DNA of 64,000 bases from positions 9,168,349 through 9,232,348 of the forward strand of contig CAIIXF020000010.1 of assembly GCA_903813345.2 (NCBI GenBank). The letters are read 5' to 3'. Below, in pieces: positions 1-15,100 of this stretch. Origin of the DNA: Owenia fusiformis (Eukaryota; Annelida; Polychaeta; Sabellida; Oweniidae). The number at the start of each line of letters is the position of its first letter. The stretch's first letter is position 1. The translations under genes were made by a program, and so were the position numbers. The notes under the pieces were generated by a model. The model did no database searches, was not told where the DNA came from, and saw only the letters and a program-made list of their open reading frames with translations.

Positions 1-124
1 AACTCAAAGGTTCTCAATAATGAATACAATAACAAATTCTCAAATCTGTAGGAAATTACACTGCAAGTGACTTAGAAGTATTTGTGAAATAAATTAATCA
101 AATAAATGAAGCAGAGTTTGGTAC

Positions 125-3100
125 CTTTGTGAGTGTGATGAGCAGGCCTCGTATAGATGTCACTACTATTATACCAACAGCCCAGAAAGATATATGCTGT
201 GACCAGAACTTCACCTGAAAAGATTTAGATTTGGATAGAACTGCATATGAAGCCATGGAAAGTAAATATATTCATCAGTTTAAACTGTACAGGAGTCAAT
301 TGTTGAATAGAATATATTATGCATAAAAAACTGTCCAAGAAGTGTTGGTGTTAGTCCCCCTTACCTTTCCAAAACATTTATTTGGATTTAATGATATGAT
401 ATGATGTATAACATCTTCATGCATTTGAATTCTGATATTGCAACTATAGATAATTAGGCTCTTGTATTCTTACATCAAACTGTATTCCTAGGTAGTCCAC
501 TGAGATCATGATTCCTCGAGTGATCGGATCAATCTTCCCCACTCTGTCAAACACAATATTAATTGTCGACTGGAACAAAATACAATATATTGTAAGAGTA
601 CTTGAAATTTGGAATGCTAATAATTGTAAACTGAAATTACAAAACTGGATTTCCCTTTTAAGTAATCTTGCTTTTTTGCTCTAAGGAAAAATTACATGGG
701 AAAATTTCATTTTCATTACAGTTTTTGTACATGACACATGTTCATGTGAATAAATACAAAAATAAGCAAAAATTTGAAAAGTATATTTAAATTTTCAATA
801 TGATATTGCACAGTTGTATATCTGTTGTATATGTCTGTGACCTTTGAATTAACTCTTAGCAGTCTAAACTAAATCCCAGTATTTCCTGCCCTGGTCTGAG
901 CAAAATGGACAATGTGACCAAAGTAACCATTAGATTTTAAATTTTAGGCTACAGTTGGGGACAAAAATAAATGGCAGGTCGATTTTCGATCACCATTTCC
1001 TAATTATGGTGGTCTGAAAGCCCATAATTTCCAATATTGTCTAGATACATATCCCTTAAAATTTGTATATTTTACATTTTGTATAATCTCATCCACTGAT
1101 TTATGGCCTCTTGTAAATTCTCTTATTTTTAACATGGGAAATCCTCACTTCAGCAAATCCACCTGTCATTTATTTATGTCCCCAACTGTACAAAACAATA
1201 TATGGGCATCAAGTGTTGGGTATGTATTATCAACACAATGCATATTTTTTGTTTCTAAATGAACTTTAGCATAACCCCAAGTACCCAAAGTGCGACTTAT
1301 CTCATTGGCAGACCCCAGGGAATGTCTGATTTTGCGAAGTAACTCATCGTCAGACTGCTAAGAGTTAATATAATAGCTCATCGACAGATTTTACATAACA
1401 ACTTACAATAAATATTTTCCATATGCAGTAAACAGAGAAGAAATATCCAAGAATATTGAAGTATTTTCCTTTGAATGTTTTTCCTAACTCTATCCTCTCC
1501 TGGAAGAAAATACACAAAATATATAAGAGATGACATCTATACTGGCTCCTACACATTAATCTCTATAGCAAAAGACATATTTACATGAGACTTCGAGTGA
1601 TAAATACAGTAAAACCTTAAGTGAAACACCTTTGGTACATCTGAAAAGTGTTCAACTTGGGAGGTGTCCCACTTATAGAGGTTCATTTAACATTAATCAG
1701 TGGTTCTTTGAACTCTGAGAAGTGTTCCACTAACAGAGTTGTTCCACTTGGGAGGTGTTCCACTTTACAGGTTTCACAGTACTGCATTATATACATCATT
1801 CTTAAAAACTTACTATTTGTTAAAATCTTCATAATTTGAAACTTGCTTAGTTTCACTCAATGAAAAATAAAATGTTGAACTAGATGCTGGATTTATGTTC
1901 ACTTATAATGGATGGCCAATATGATTTTGAATATGGAAACCCCTGCCCACTACAAGAGAAACATCACAGTGGAATCTCAATAACATACTCTTGTGTTCTG
2001 GGAATCCACAACTTCTAGAAAGAGTTGTCTACTGAGTTCCTCCAAAGCCCCACATTCTTGCTTCAGTGCTGAGATATCTGAAAGTATACAAATGTATTTT
2101 AGATAAAGATCTTACGTAAAGATTCTTAACAACAAAATTTCCTCACATTTCTCCCTGATTTTTCCCAGATGCAGAAGAATAGAAAAGCAATTTAATCTTT
2201 GCACAATGTCTTACATTTGAGGTTCCTCCATAGTCGGAAAAGCCCACCTTTTGTCTTTTGTATTAATTTGCTCTCCAAATTGGAGGAAATAAAGAACCAT
2301 ACCATACCATACCAATCAGAAAACAGAATTACATCACGAAAATATATTTTCTGACAAAACCTTAACAACAATTTAAATCCTTTAAAATTCTAGCATCTTC
2401 AGTTTTTCACAATTCGTATGTCTTCCTTTTTCCTATTTCTTATATTTCCTATATTGGCATTTAATCTAAAGAGTCATACTAAGCTCTTACTCTCTCCACT
2501 ATTGCTTGTAGTAACTGTTTTAATCATGCCCCATATTCCACCATGTTCCTTATTAAGGCCTGGTCGCTTCATAGAGTCACGTTTTGCAAGGGCAATTCTC
2601 TTCTTTTTGGCTAGAATCATGTCCTGAGTTTGCATTAGCCGCTTGATCTGAGCATTCACCTCTTCATCTGTGATGTGCCTGCAACATTTAAGATTAAGTT
2701 CCAAGCGTTCACTAAAAATTCATAAGTTTCAGATGTTACATATGAAAATCAATTTGAATGTTTGTTGTAAGAAAAGGGAGGGGTGTTCAAGAAAGAATGA
2801 AATTAACAATTCTGATTTGTTTTTTGGTTGAATTCCACCGTAAACAGTTTTTCATTTCACTTTGTACAGATCTGCAAATTGTCTTGTAAAATAAACCGAA
2901 ACAAGGCAATAACATGCAAAATGTCACCACCTGCCATTTGTGACAGACACCAAACACTCACCAACAAATACCATCAACAAAAGGACTGACACAATAACAA
3001 TATGTCATCACTTCTAATGGTGATATAAAAACTGTGTATGAAAGGGTTTCCCCGAAAAATATTCACCTGACAAAGTAAAACATGGAAGTATATGGATAGT

Positions 3101-6100
3101 TGACAGCACCAAATCCAGAGAGAAATGCCATCACAGTGACACCTATAACTCCAACACGCCCGATACATTGCTCTATGGAAAATATACCTACAAATACAAA
3201 AGTTGAAACAAAGTGAATGTTATAGCAATTACAATTACTAGGGGGGAAGGGGGGTTGTAACAGTACAATGCAATACAATACAATACAATACAGTACGTAT
3301 CCAATACCTGACGTTTCAGGGACATTTTAACTGGGAATATATTCCATATCTGGGCAAATATATTTCATATGTCCCACTCCAATGAGGATCCTGGATATAC
3401 ACAATGCAGTACACTGTCCTCATACAAAAAACAACAAAATAATGCACTTTATTTCAAAACATCATTTGAAAGTACAGCTGTATAAAAAAGAGATTCATGA
3501 TTAAAGATGTCACTTACATCAATAATGAATGTTGTACTTTGCTGTATGGAGGAAAACTAAAACCAATTAATTAACAATATCTTTATTACAGTATGTATCA
3601 AGAGAAACTGTATTGTACTATCCCTCATATTCCAATCAAACAAGACACACAGTGCCTGATGAATATTACCCTTTTAGAGTAAATTCAAATGGTCACCAAG
3701 TAATTTACACAGCATGCAAAAACCTAATCAGATCTATAAGCACAAGTGGTTTTCTTGGAATAATGATGTCAACATATTTGTGGCACCCACCTATACAGAC
3801 ACACACAGATGCAAGCCCACCAGCAAAAGACAACTTAGCATATTAGAATTGTACAATAAAAATACTTTGTACAAATCTTATATTAGAAATATTTAATTTA
3901 TTTCTTGCTATATTTGTATCATATACTGCAGGGTTACCTTTTGGTAAACATGATAACATTTCACTACCTATCTAAAACATATTCAAAGTAATTGAACTCT
4001 GACATGTAAAATGCAAGTTTGAGACTTGTATATGGATGTGACTCATTAAGAAGTTAATGCTGTATCAGGCAATTAATCACATAAACTCAACAAACTGTAA
4101 TTATAAAATATTTTATCACAACTACTCATATTATATGATATCAAAGTAGACCTAAAAGCTGTATATTATTTGCTATACCAGGCAAGTAAATAAAAGAATA
4201 TGTTTCAGTCTCTTAATATGATCCCAGTGTATTTTGGGTAGAATGAACCCTTTTCAATTTAATTTTATTTTCCTTCTTTAGAAGAGCTTTATCTCCTTAC
4301 TATCAATATCTGAAGAGTGTAGAAAATAGATAGGTCCAAAGTTAATTTCAATTGAAAATATTATTTTGCAGTGGCCTTAACATAAAAAATTATCACAAAA
4401 TACCAAAGATACATATACACATGTAAACGAGACAGGACAACAAAACTTAAAACTTCAAAACTTTCAAAATGACATTTTTCAATGCGTTGGATATATTGGA
4501 GAGTAGTGGGAAAAATGACATGGCTTATGTGACGGACTTTGCAGCACACAAGATTGTCTACCTGCTGACTGTCTATCTACCTCTGCTAATGGGAAGCTTC
4601 CTCTACTCGCAGGAGTATCTAGGTATGTAAACTAAGGGGAAGGAGTAGGGGAAGTAAAGAAGAGGGGTGTGAATGAGGGGAGAATCTGTGGAGATGAAAA
4701 GAAAAAGGGGGTAAAAAGGTATGGGGTACAGGGTGAAGGCAGCTGTGGGGGCGGGAAGTGAAAAAGTGGACAAGAGGGTAAAAGGAGAAGCTTTGGGAAG
4801 GGGAGGCTGAAATGAATTAGGTGTGAAGCTGTGGGGAGGGATAGAAATCAAAAAGAGGTGAAGAATGCTCAATCTCCCCGTGCAAGGCCACAGCAGCTAC
4901 TTTTGGGGATGATATGATATTACCAGCATCAAACCGGTGTATTTATTTTCTCTATCTATAGAAAAGAGGGGATATGATAAGTCTCTCAGCCTTGGGTTAT
5001 GTGCTTTCCCAAACTGCAGTTAATATCTGTTTGGTTTCAGGCAGCAAGATTGCCTGTTTCCCAACACCTGGGATGTCCAAGGATACACTAGAGGCTGTAA
5101 ATGTACACTGCTGGGTTAAGGGTTACTACACAAGCCTGGACCTGAACAATACAACAATGACATCACAATTACAGCAAGTTCTCAGCCAACCACAGCGCTT
5201 CTTTGCAATCTATCTTGGCATGCAGGCTGTTCTATGCACACTCCCCCTGCTGTTCTGGAATGCTACAATGAAATCTTCCCTGTTGGGCATAGTGGAATCA
5301 ACTGACCATTTTCTGCGAGACCTCACAAAACTCTTAACTGATGAGTCCCAAAAGCTTGCAGCAATAAAGGACAAGTGTTCCGACAGAATCAAAATGTATT
5401 ATGAGGTCGCAATGGACTTTGCAAAGAACTCAAGTATAACTTCACGATTTTTCATACGAATGTTGCTTGAATTCATCATATTTGGTGCTTTGATTCTCCT
5501 ACAGTTTTACATCTATGATTACAAGCCCGGCAAAAATTACTATTGTATTATGCCAGATGGTCAAGTTTCTGATGCACATTGCACAGTTGCAATGTTGGAT
5601 CTCCTCGATAAAATCTGGTATGCAAATATTGGAGCATTGGGTCTTGCAGGGTTAATTGATTGTCTTTACTTAATAGGGGCAGCTATCAATATGTGCAGTG
5701 ATTCAGCACGGGAATTTTTCAGTGAGTTACCGTTTGAGCCCTCTCTTCCCCAGCTCACACGGTGGAACACGTGCACCCAAATGTTCTCATTTAAGATGTT
5801 AGTGTTGCTATTTCGCGAAAATAATGCAGTTATGAGTCAGTTGTATGTCCTGAAATCGGCTGTGGTTGGAGACAATGAAGCAGGAGTTCCACCAGTAAAT
5901 AATGGGGATCAGAGAGAGGCTACTGGGACATTTAATCGCTTCAGTGACCCAGCTAAACATGTGACTCTTGAAACTGACACATGGCAGAGGAGGAGCCAGG
6001 TGATGCAACAGCAGCAGTAAAACAGCATCTTATTTTACATAATACAGTGTCTTTATCATAATTCATTTTGAATCAAAAGCTTTTGAAAGTACTGTGATAT

Positions 6101-9100
6101 TGGTATTTTATATTTGACAAATTAAATAATAAATTAATCATTCTGATTCAAATGTGTATAACTTGTACTAGATAGTATAATAAAATGCATGACTTCAAAA
6201 TGTTCATAGGTTTCCTATGCTGCCCTTTGTGCTTTGACTTTTGCTTAAAGTCCGATCTATAGATCATATATTCTTCACTGAACCTGTAAAGTGGATCACC
6301 TCCATTTAGTGAAACGTTTAAAGTTACATGCAATAAACCTTCCTCTGTAAATAGAACACCTCCAAAGTTGAACACTATAAAGCTCCCAAAGGTATTCAAT
6401 TTAGAGAGGTTTAACAGGGAAAGCTCAGAACAAATCAATAATAGGTCTGGATAAGTGATTTCAATGTCCTCATGGATGTGTTGTTTTTCCAAATTGAATC
6501 CATGCCACATTTTCAAGTTCAAGTAAATTAGTTCAAGAATATTATATATAGCCTCTTATGGATATTAAGAATATCCCTGAGAGGACATACTTTTATTGGC
6601 AGATATATTGAATCCAATTTGAAACTTGATGAACTATTTTTGTCCAGTGGTATGATTTTGGAAAAAATGTATATTTCAAGAAGAGCCAATATATGCCTTT
6701 TTTTTATGACATTTAACCCAAGTACAACAAGCTCCCTTTAAAATGATATTTGGCTCATCATTTGGGATTGGCATATCAATGTAAATACACCATGGTGTCT
6801 TGAAATGAAAGGCACAATCCAGAGGATGAAATATGGTAATTGTAAAAAGATAAACCATTAAAAGTATAAATAAACATGGACTGATTAGAAATGATTTTTA
6901 TATTAATGATTGACTTATCAAAATGATAAATATATTTTTTAATTGAGTAGAGTGTACATTTGTTAAGTGTATTCTTACAAATATTTCTAAATTCAAATAT
7001 AAAACATAAGTCATTTTCACAATTAAACACAGACAAAGAAATACATAAACTTTGAACTAGAGTAAAATCAAAAAGGCATAATGGTATTCATCTGAAGAAA
7101 TCCATAAGGAGCCTGGATATAGTGAAGAAGTGGATCTGAGCTAGAAAAGACAGTGAACCACTAGTCACAAAAGACAATTGAAAATACCAGAATCCGAGAA
7201 GCCGGACAACCAGCAAGATGTTTCTAGAGGCATTAGAGATCCTAAAGACAACTAGTGAGGTTGATATGAGCTATGTGACAGATTTCTCTGCCCATAGTGT
7301 GGTGTACATGTTGACAGTTTACATTCCTATCATAATGGGGGCCTTTCTCTTCTCACAGGAACATATAGGTGAGTTAAAACACTAGGTTGTTTGTTACAAA
7401 GAAAAATGAGTTAAGACTAGGGATATTTACAGTTCACCAGTAAGCACAATTGATTGTAAAGGCCTCAAATCGAACCCTATGTAAGATTAATATCATACAT
7501 GCAGAATATTGCCACTTGATTACATACAGGTAAATATAAAAAAAATATTTGGGTCCTTATGTCACATATGCCTCTGAATGATATTATTGCAACGAGTCAC
7601 ACAGAAAATCTTTTCTCTCTTTAACCAATGATTTCTGAATTTCCCTTCCAGGTGACAAGATCTCGTGTTTCCCGCCACCCGAGATGTCAGAGGGGACCTG
7701 GCTTGCTGTCAATTCTCACTGCTGGGTGAAGGGGTACTGGACCAGTAGATCCCTTCATAATCTGACCAATGTAGACCAACCACTAGAGCAAATCCTAACC
7801 CAGCCACAACGCTTCTATTCCATCCTCCTGGGGGCACAGGCAATGTTTTTCATTCTTCCTTTAGTACTATGGAACAGTCTCACAAAGTCTACATTACTTG
7901 GGATTCTTGAAGCGACAAATCATTTCCTTGAAGATTTGGCCAAAGGAATGAAAAGCAAGAAGAAATGGGTGAAAATCGAGAAGGAGTCTCACGATAAGAT
8001 TTTACAGTTTCATGAGATCACTATGGACATGGCTCACAGTTCTAAATTAGCGTTCAGTTTTTGTATTCGGATCGTTTTTGAACTGGTTTTGATTGGTGTT
8101 TTTACATTTATTCAGTTCATGGTTTATGATTACAACCCAGGGAAAAAGTTCTTCTGCTTGCTCCCTGAAGGTGTTCCCAGTGACATCTATTGTTCAGTTT
8201 CAATGTTAGATCTATTAGACAAGGTCTGGAATGCGAATGTGATTTGTCTCTTTATAGCAGGTGGAGTTGACATTGCTTACTTAATCATGGCAATTTTGCG
8301 GATCAAAATGTCACAATCAGATTTGTTTCAGTCGCTTCCGTTTGATGTTGGAATTCCGCAGCGTTGGAAGGAAACTTGGCAAAGTTGCTGGACTAAGTTT
8401 TCTTACAAACTGTTGATGCTGCTGTATAAAGAGAATAATGCTATCATGACACAGCTGTATGTCCTCAAGTCTATGCCAAAACAACAGCTGTGGAATGATC
8501 ACAAAGACTAAATGAATTGCAGAGTAATACTTATAAAAATAGTGATAAGGATGGTATCCAAATATTGACCATTGTGGAATCATTTAGCTATTTTCATTAT
8601 ATATCATGACTTAAATCTCACCCCTCCCAATATACCAAACTTTCAACATACTGATTTATGATATATGAATGAATTTTATGTATTTTTTATTATGTGGCCG
8701 AAAGTAAACATTTATATATCCCAAAACTATTGACATTTAATGCCATCTTTATTCGGAAAATACTATGGATTTACTTCAGACGGACCAAACACTAATACTT
8801 TTATAAAAAAATTGTCTGAATTGGACCAACTGATATAAAAACTTACAAAAATTGCATTGAACTGTTTTCATATTTAAAATAAACATCAATGACTTTTACC
8901 TTCCAAAACAAGTCTCTTGTAGTTATATATTAATTAGAACAATTAAATATACACTTATTAAGAGGCATGGGGGCATGTGGTACCAGTCTAAATGAGATTA
9001 GACCTTTCACTAAGAGTTACAAGTTCAAATATCGATCACTAATCCAAAGAATATTATCTTGAAATTCATTTTTGATTAAAATAATGACCAACGAATATAT

Positions 9101-12100
9101 TTCAGATATCAAGTGTTATTGGTATTTTTCTATATGAGGTATGGTGTTTGGGATGGTCCCAGATGACGCAATTTGAATAAATGTTGTTCAGTAATATTGT
9201 TTCCCATGCATTCTCCTATTTTTGTGAACAGGGTGCAGTGGAACATGAAGATCAATGTGAATGAGGCATAATTTAATAAATTATGGGCATTATTTCATTC
9301 AATGTCATTAAAAGATGTACAGTATAAAGTTATTAAAAATTTATTATTTTCTGTTGATAATGGAATTTTCATATTTGGAACCCCCAAAATTGTTCACATT
9401 TAGAAATGTTCATTCCTCTTTCCCCTTATCCATATAAACTGGTTTTAGTGTACTATGAGAACTGTCCACATGTATTGAATTAAAATCATTAAATTAAAAT
9501 CAAACCATTTATATTTGATATTGGTAAAGGTCTTGATGATATACATTAATTAAATGATAGTATGAAGGTTTTTTATGACTCTATGAACTTAAAAAATTAA
9601 TATTTAATCAAAATCTTTAGTTTTAAACACACAGTGTTATGAGACATGCTAAACAAATATATTCTCACAAGTACATGTATATAGCTGGACAGTAAATTGA
9701 GAGAGGAGTACTTCAAGGTAAAGCCATATTTATTTATTTTTAATTTAAAGAATACAAAATGCAGCATGAAAAAAGGAGTTATGATTATTGGTAAAATTTA
9801 GAATTCAAGTGGTATCAAATATCAACATCCTGCTTCCTGATACTCATCAAATCATTTTAATTGGTAAATAACAACATTCAATTCCATTCAAATTGATTCA
9901 ATTTCAATGATTTCAAGTCTGAGAATGAAGGAAATGACACACCATCATGGTGCAACAGACACACCATCATGGTGCAACTGACACACCATCATGGTGCAAC
10001 TGACACAAATAGGCACAAATGGGGTTATATTTAAAGGATTTCTTGTGTTAAACTTCACTTTTCAGAACATCAATAGAACAAGAGTAACAACAGAAGGGTA
10101 ATGAGTTTTTTCGGTGCCCTAGATATCCTCAGTAGTGGAGGGGATGGGGAGACATTTGTGACAGACTTCTCATCATTTAAGATTGTCTACCTGCTGACAG
10201 TTTATCTACCTGTATTAATGGGGGCTTTTCTATGGTCCCAGGAGCATCTAGGTAGGTGGAGGGGGAGCTGATTTAAATATATTGATTTGAGTACAAAGAG
10301 TGACCTTAATAGGACAAACCTCAAATATGTTTAAAGAACATTTTGAATTCTTAAATTGTAATTTGTAATTCAAAAATATTCTATACTCTTTGTTAATCAC
10401 GGTATGAGTTTTGTGACTTAAAGAATAGTGACATATTTCTCACAATGTCAAACCTTTTATATGTTTAAAGAAAATTCTGAATTCTTATATGGCATTAGCA
10501 ACCTATATTTTAAAATATTCTATACTTATTACTTTTAAACATGATGGCTAAAACAATAGTGACATCTTTCTTACGAAGCAAACTTCAAATATATTGAACA
10601 ACATATTGATTTCTTATAGAGCAACTCCTAAAGTATTATTCTGCACTTTTTGTACTTTGACTTCCAGGAGCCAAGATAGCATGTTTCCCGAATATAGCTC
10701 TTGGGGATAACCAGAACAAAGCTTTAAACTCTCACTGTTGGTCTGAGGGGTTCTACGTCACGGACCCGACTGACATTACAAAATCATTGAAAACTCAACC
10801 ACACAGGTTTTTCGCTATTTACCTGGGAGTTCAGGCAGTCGTGTTTATTGTACCAGTCTTGGTGTGGAACACTCTTACCAAGGCAACATTATTAGGAATA
10901 CTGGCAGCTACAAAGACATTCCTCAGCGACCTGGCTGATTTGTTAATAGATGGCTCTGATGCCGAAGATGTAAGGGAGGCTGGGATCGCTATGGTGAAGA
11001 TTCGAATGCGTATAGCACAATATTATGAATCAACCATGGAGTTTGCGTACAATTCTAAAATAGCAATTAAATTCATCGGGCGGTTATTACTTGAAATGGC
11101 ACTACTGGTCACATTCATTGTTATACAGCTTTTTGTTTATGACTCAAGTTCTGAAAAGAGGTTTTACTGTGTCCTCCCGGGAAACTACACGAATCAAGTT
11201 CACTGTACGCTCCCAATGCTAGATATGCTGGACAATGTCTGGTATGCCAACGTAATCGCTCTTGGTATAGCACTTCTTATAAACATTGTGTTTATTTGCG
11301 GTGCTATCAAAAAACTGTGTCAACGTTCTACTCCAGATATTTTCATGGAGCTCCCATTTGATGTTGATTACCCGAGTAATTCAGTTTGGAAGACATCTCA
11401 AGCGAATTTGTCGTATAAACTTATGTCATCATTGTTTTGGGAAAATAACCCAATCACAACGCAGCTTTTTATGGTGCAATCGCTCTCAGCCAATGAACAG
11501 CTCAGTGAGAATTTAATGAAGATGAACATTCAAGAAAGTAGTGCTTAGATAAAGCAGGCTTTATATATAGTAATATAAACATTCGAAACTTGAATAGATT
11601 TTCACCTTCATGATTTAATGTACATCGAAAATCCTCAGATTCAAAGGAAGAAAAGAGAAAATGGATAGAGGCTATATCACCTTAAAAATGAAAGGTTTAT
11701 CCAGAAATAACAATCATGAATAGAGAAATAGCAATTTACTCTGCAACATATCCCTTCTTCTTCACCAAGTAAAAAATGAAAAAATACAATTCAATAAAAA
11801 TGACATTATTATTAAGCAATCATATGTAACATGATCAAAATATACAAATACAATATTCTTAACAGATGCAAATAATATGTAAATTATAATAAGTAAGGTT
11901 ACTGACATGACTCGATCTCTGTTGTAAATTATACATCAAGATTAGATTATTTTATTAATAAAAGCATAAGGTTTTGTTTGCAATGATCTTGAATGTAGTT
12001 ATTATACTTTACTAAAAAGATAACACATAAATTACTGCTATAGTAAAGTAATATATTATTTTGTTTTCATGTAGGGGGTCATCTCACTATTTTGCTAAAT

Positions 12101-15100
12101 GTTTACATGCCAGTAGCCAGTGGTGGGGGGGGGTTTCTCTCCCCTGGCCAAAAATTCTTTCAGAATCATGCAGTACAATATTTTACCATTCTGAGCACTT
12201 TTCAACCGTTTTGGGGCCAAAGTAGTAAAAAGTGAACCCCCTGGAATATTCTAAAAAGTCATACCCCCTTGGCTAATCCTGGCTACAGGGCTGCATTACT
12301 AAACAAGCATTTGGTAAAGAGCCCTAAAACCATTACCAAGAATATATACTTCTGGTAGCCTGACTCAAAATTGCCCTTTAATCAAGCAGCATTCTCCAAA
12401 GGTTAAAAATATGTTATTCATTCACTAACCCTAGCCTTATTTTCAACTATTGCTAATCTAAACCCCCTCAAGTAAACTTTGCCCACTCTACTAAAGGTTC
12501 AGTCAAACTTGCAACCCCAGAAAAAAACATTTTCACGAGTTTGATTTTTTATAGACTTGTCTGTCTCAGTCAGAATACTTATTACTACCAAAACCAAAAG
12601 AGGTAAACCATACAAATGTTGTTAATTCAGTCCAGCATGGGTTTATGGTCATATTTTGTATGATTGAACCTTGTTCAGTGTTCTTTCATTCTACAAAGTT
12701 TCATTTGTCTATATCCAATGGTCCTTCTTTTATTGCCATTTTAAAATGTGCTCCAAATGCCAAAATATCTACAGTATACAGGCCTAAATTAAGGTTTCCC
12801 CACAAGAGTTATCCATATTATTAGAAGATAAAATTAATATTGTATTAGATAGATATGACTAATATGTTTAAGAGGGGTTTTCTTCAAGCAGGTGCAAATT
12901 TTAATTTTTGCATTTCCGACCTGTGCTATCATGTCAAAATATGGCAATTTTTCATGATTTTCTTAGTAGGTGCAAATGGTTTTTAAGTCGGTGCAAATTG
13001 GATTTAAAATGGGTGCAAATTGGTCTTCAAATATGTGCAGATCATTGGGTTTCAAGTGGGTGCAAATGGGTCTTCAAATATGTACAGATCATTGGGTTTC
13101 AAGTGGGTGCAAATGGGTCTTCCAATGTGTGCAGATCATTTGGTTTCATGTGGGTGCAAATGGGTCTTCAAATGTGTGCAGATCATTGGGTTTCAAGTGG
13201 GTGCAAATGGCTCTTCAAATGTGGGCAGATCATTGGGTTTCAAGTGGATGCAATTGGGTCTTCAAATGTGTGCAGATCATTGGGTTTCAAGTGGGTGCAA
13301 ATGGGTCTTCAAATGTGTGCAGATCATTGGGTTTCAAGTGGGTGCAAATGGGTCTTCAAATGTGTGCAGATCATTGGGTTTCAAGTGGGTGCAAATGGGT
13401 CCTCAAATTTGTGCAGATCATTGGGTTTCAAGTGGGTGGAAATTGGGTCTTCATATGTGGGCGGATCATTCGGTTTCATGTTGGTGCAAATGGGTCTTCC
13501 AATGTGTGCAGATCATTGGGTTTCAAGTGGGTGCAAGCATATGTCTCTTGTGTTACTTGCTTCAGTGCTGGGGAGATCACTGATGTACCCTGCTACATTT
13601 GTAAATACAATGTGATAATCATTAAACATATAAAGGATCATTAATCATAATAATTATAAAGGAAATCACTGTAGCTTTCAGCTTTTTTCCCTGTTGCGAC
13701 TATGGTTGTTTAAAAGAAATGTTACTCGTATGTTCTGTATATAGCATACACGGATGGACAAAGTAGGTATGGAATTCTTTAACTTTTATATCAATTTTAT
13801 TTCAATCTTGAAACTTTCCCCAGACAGACCTTGTACTTCATCATAGGTGGCATATTAGCTTAGACTCTCAACCAGTGGCCAAGTATTGCAAGGCTCGGTA
13901 ATATGTTATCACAATCAAACATTTAAGAGCAATAGTATTATAGTGATATCTACCGGAAGGAAAAACAGACATTTAAGGTATATAAAAAATATTTGACACA
14001 TGCATACAACAGTACACGTACATAAAAAATGAGTTCCATCGTCACAACCAGAGAAGAATCATTAAATGGGAAACTACTACAATAGCAAGATATTTTGAAG
14101 CTGAATTTTTGAAAGATGTTTTGAGGTGCATCAAAGAAAAAAATTGTTTGTAGGTTAGGAGAGGTGGGGTGGTAGATTTATTAAGTACTTTCTCAGATAA
14201 TCATTTATATTATGTTATAGTGTATAATGGGTTCAAATGAAAAACATTATTTTTTTGAGTATCAAGCAGGTTTGAAAATCTATGAAGTACTTAATAAACA
14301 TGTTTTCTTGTTGAGAAGATTCTGCAAAGACTTTACAGCTACAGTATATAAGGACTCGGGTAAGGATTCATAGGACCAGGTCATGGGAATCTTCTGAATG
14401 AAAAGGCAATATTTGAATAAGCTAGCTTATCCAATTTATTAAAGATAAATGGATGGCTATGAAAATGTTATAACAAAACAAGGCATTAACATGTAGAATG
14501 TCAACTGCCATTTGTTACAGATGCCAACCCCAAAATACCAACCACCAACACTGATCACTGGACACTTTAACAAAAAAGTTGGAGACTATAACAATATACC
14601 ATTTCTGGTGGTGACATTAAAAGCAACAGTTTCAAATGTTGACATACACTGTATATTTATAATTATAATGTTAAAAAATCAATGCACGGCACTGATAAAT
14701 ATATGATGGCACTATTATCATATATATGTCCAAAACTTGAGGATAAAAAGTACTACACACAAGGTTTCATATGATAAATATAATCTTAGGATTTATCTAT
14801 ATACATGTATTCCATATGGTTCATACAGATGTCATTCTGTGGGTTATTTCAAATCTTAAACACACAAAAGTAATTACTCAATCATAAGACTTTGATAAGA
14901 TTTTGATAGCAAGACAGTGTATGAATTTATAGTATCTCCAGTATACATGTATGTCATAAACAGGGAGAGACTTAAATACATTTTTCATTGAAGGGACAAT
15001 TACAATGCTACTGGAAGCCTTAGAAATCCTCAAGAGCACAGATGATGATGTCACAGCTCACGTCACAGATTTTTCCGTCTACAAGGTCGTCTATATTCTC

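Noticed and set aside
4603-4872. Minus-strand Pro/Phe/Ser-rich 89-codon frame
   Set aside because: Complement of a polypurine tract; composition artefact.
4974-5040. Possible upstream start of pannexin paralogue 1 in exon 2 frame
   Set aside because: Lies in the intron before a good TTTCAG acceptor; the three paralogues use a separate first exon with TM1.
12908-13644. Three overlapping plus-strand reading frames of 187-235 codons rich in Cys and Trp
   Set aside because: They are the same 47-bp minisatellite read in three frames.
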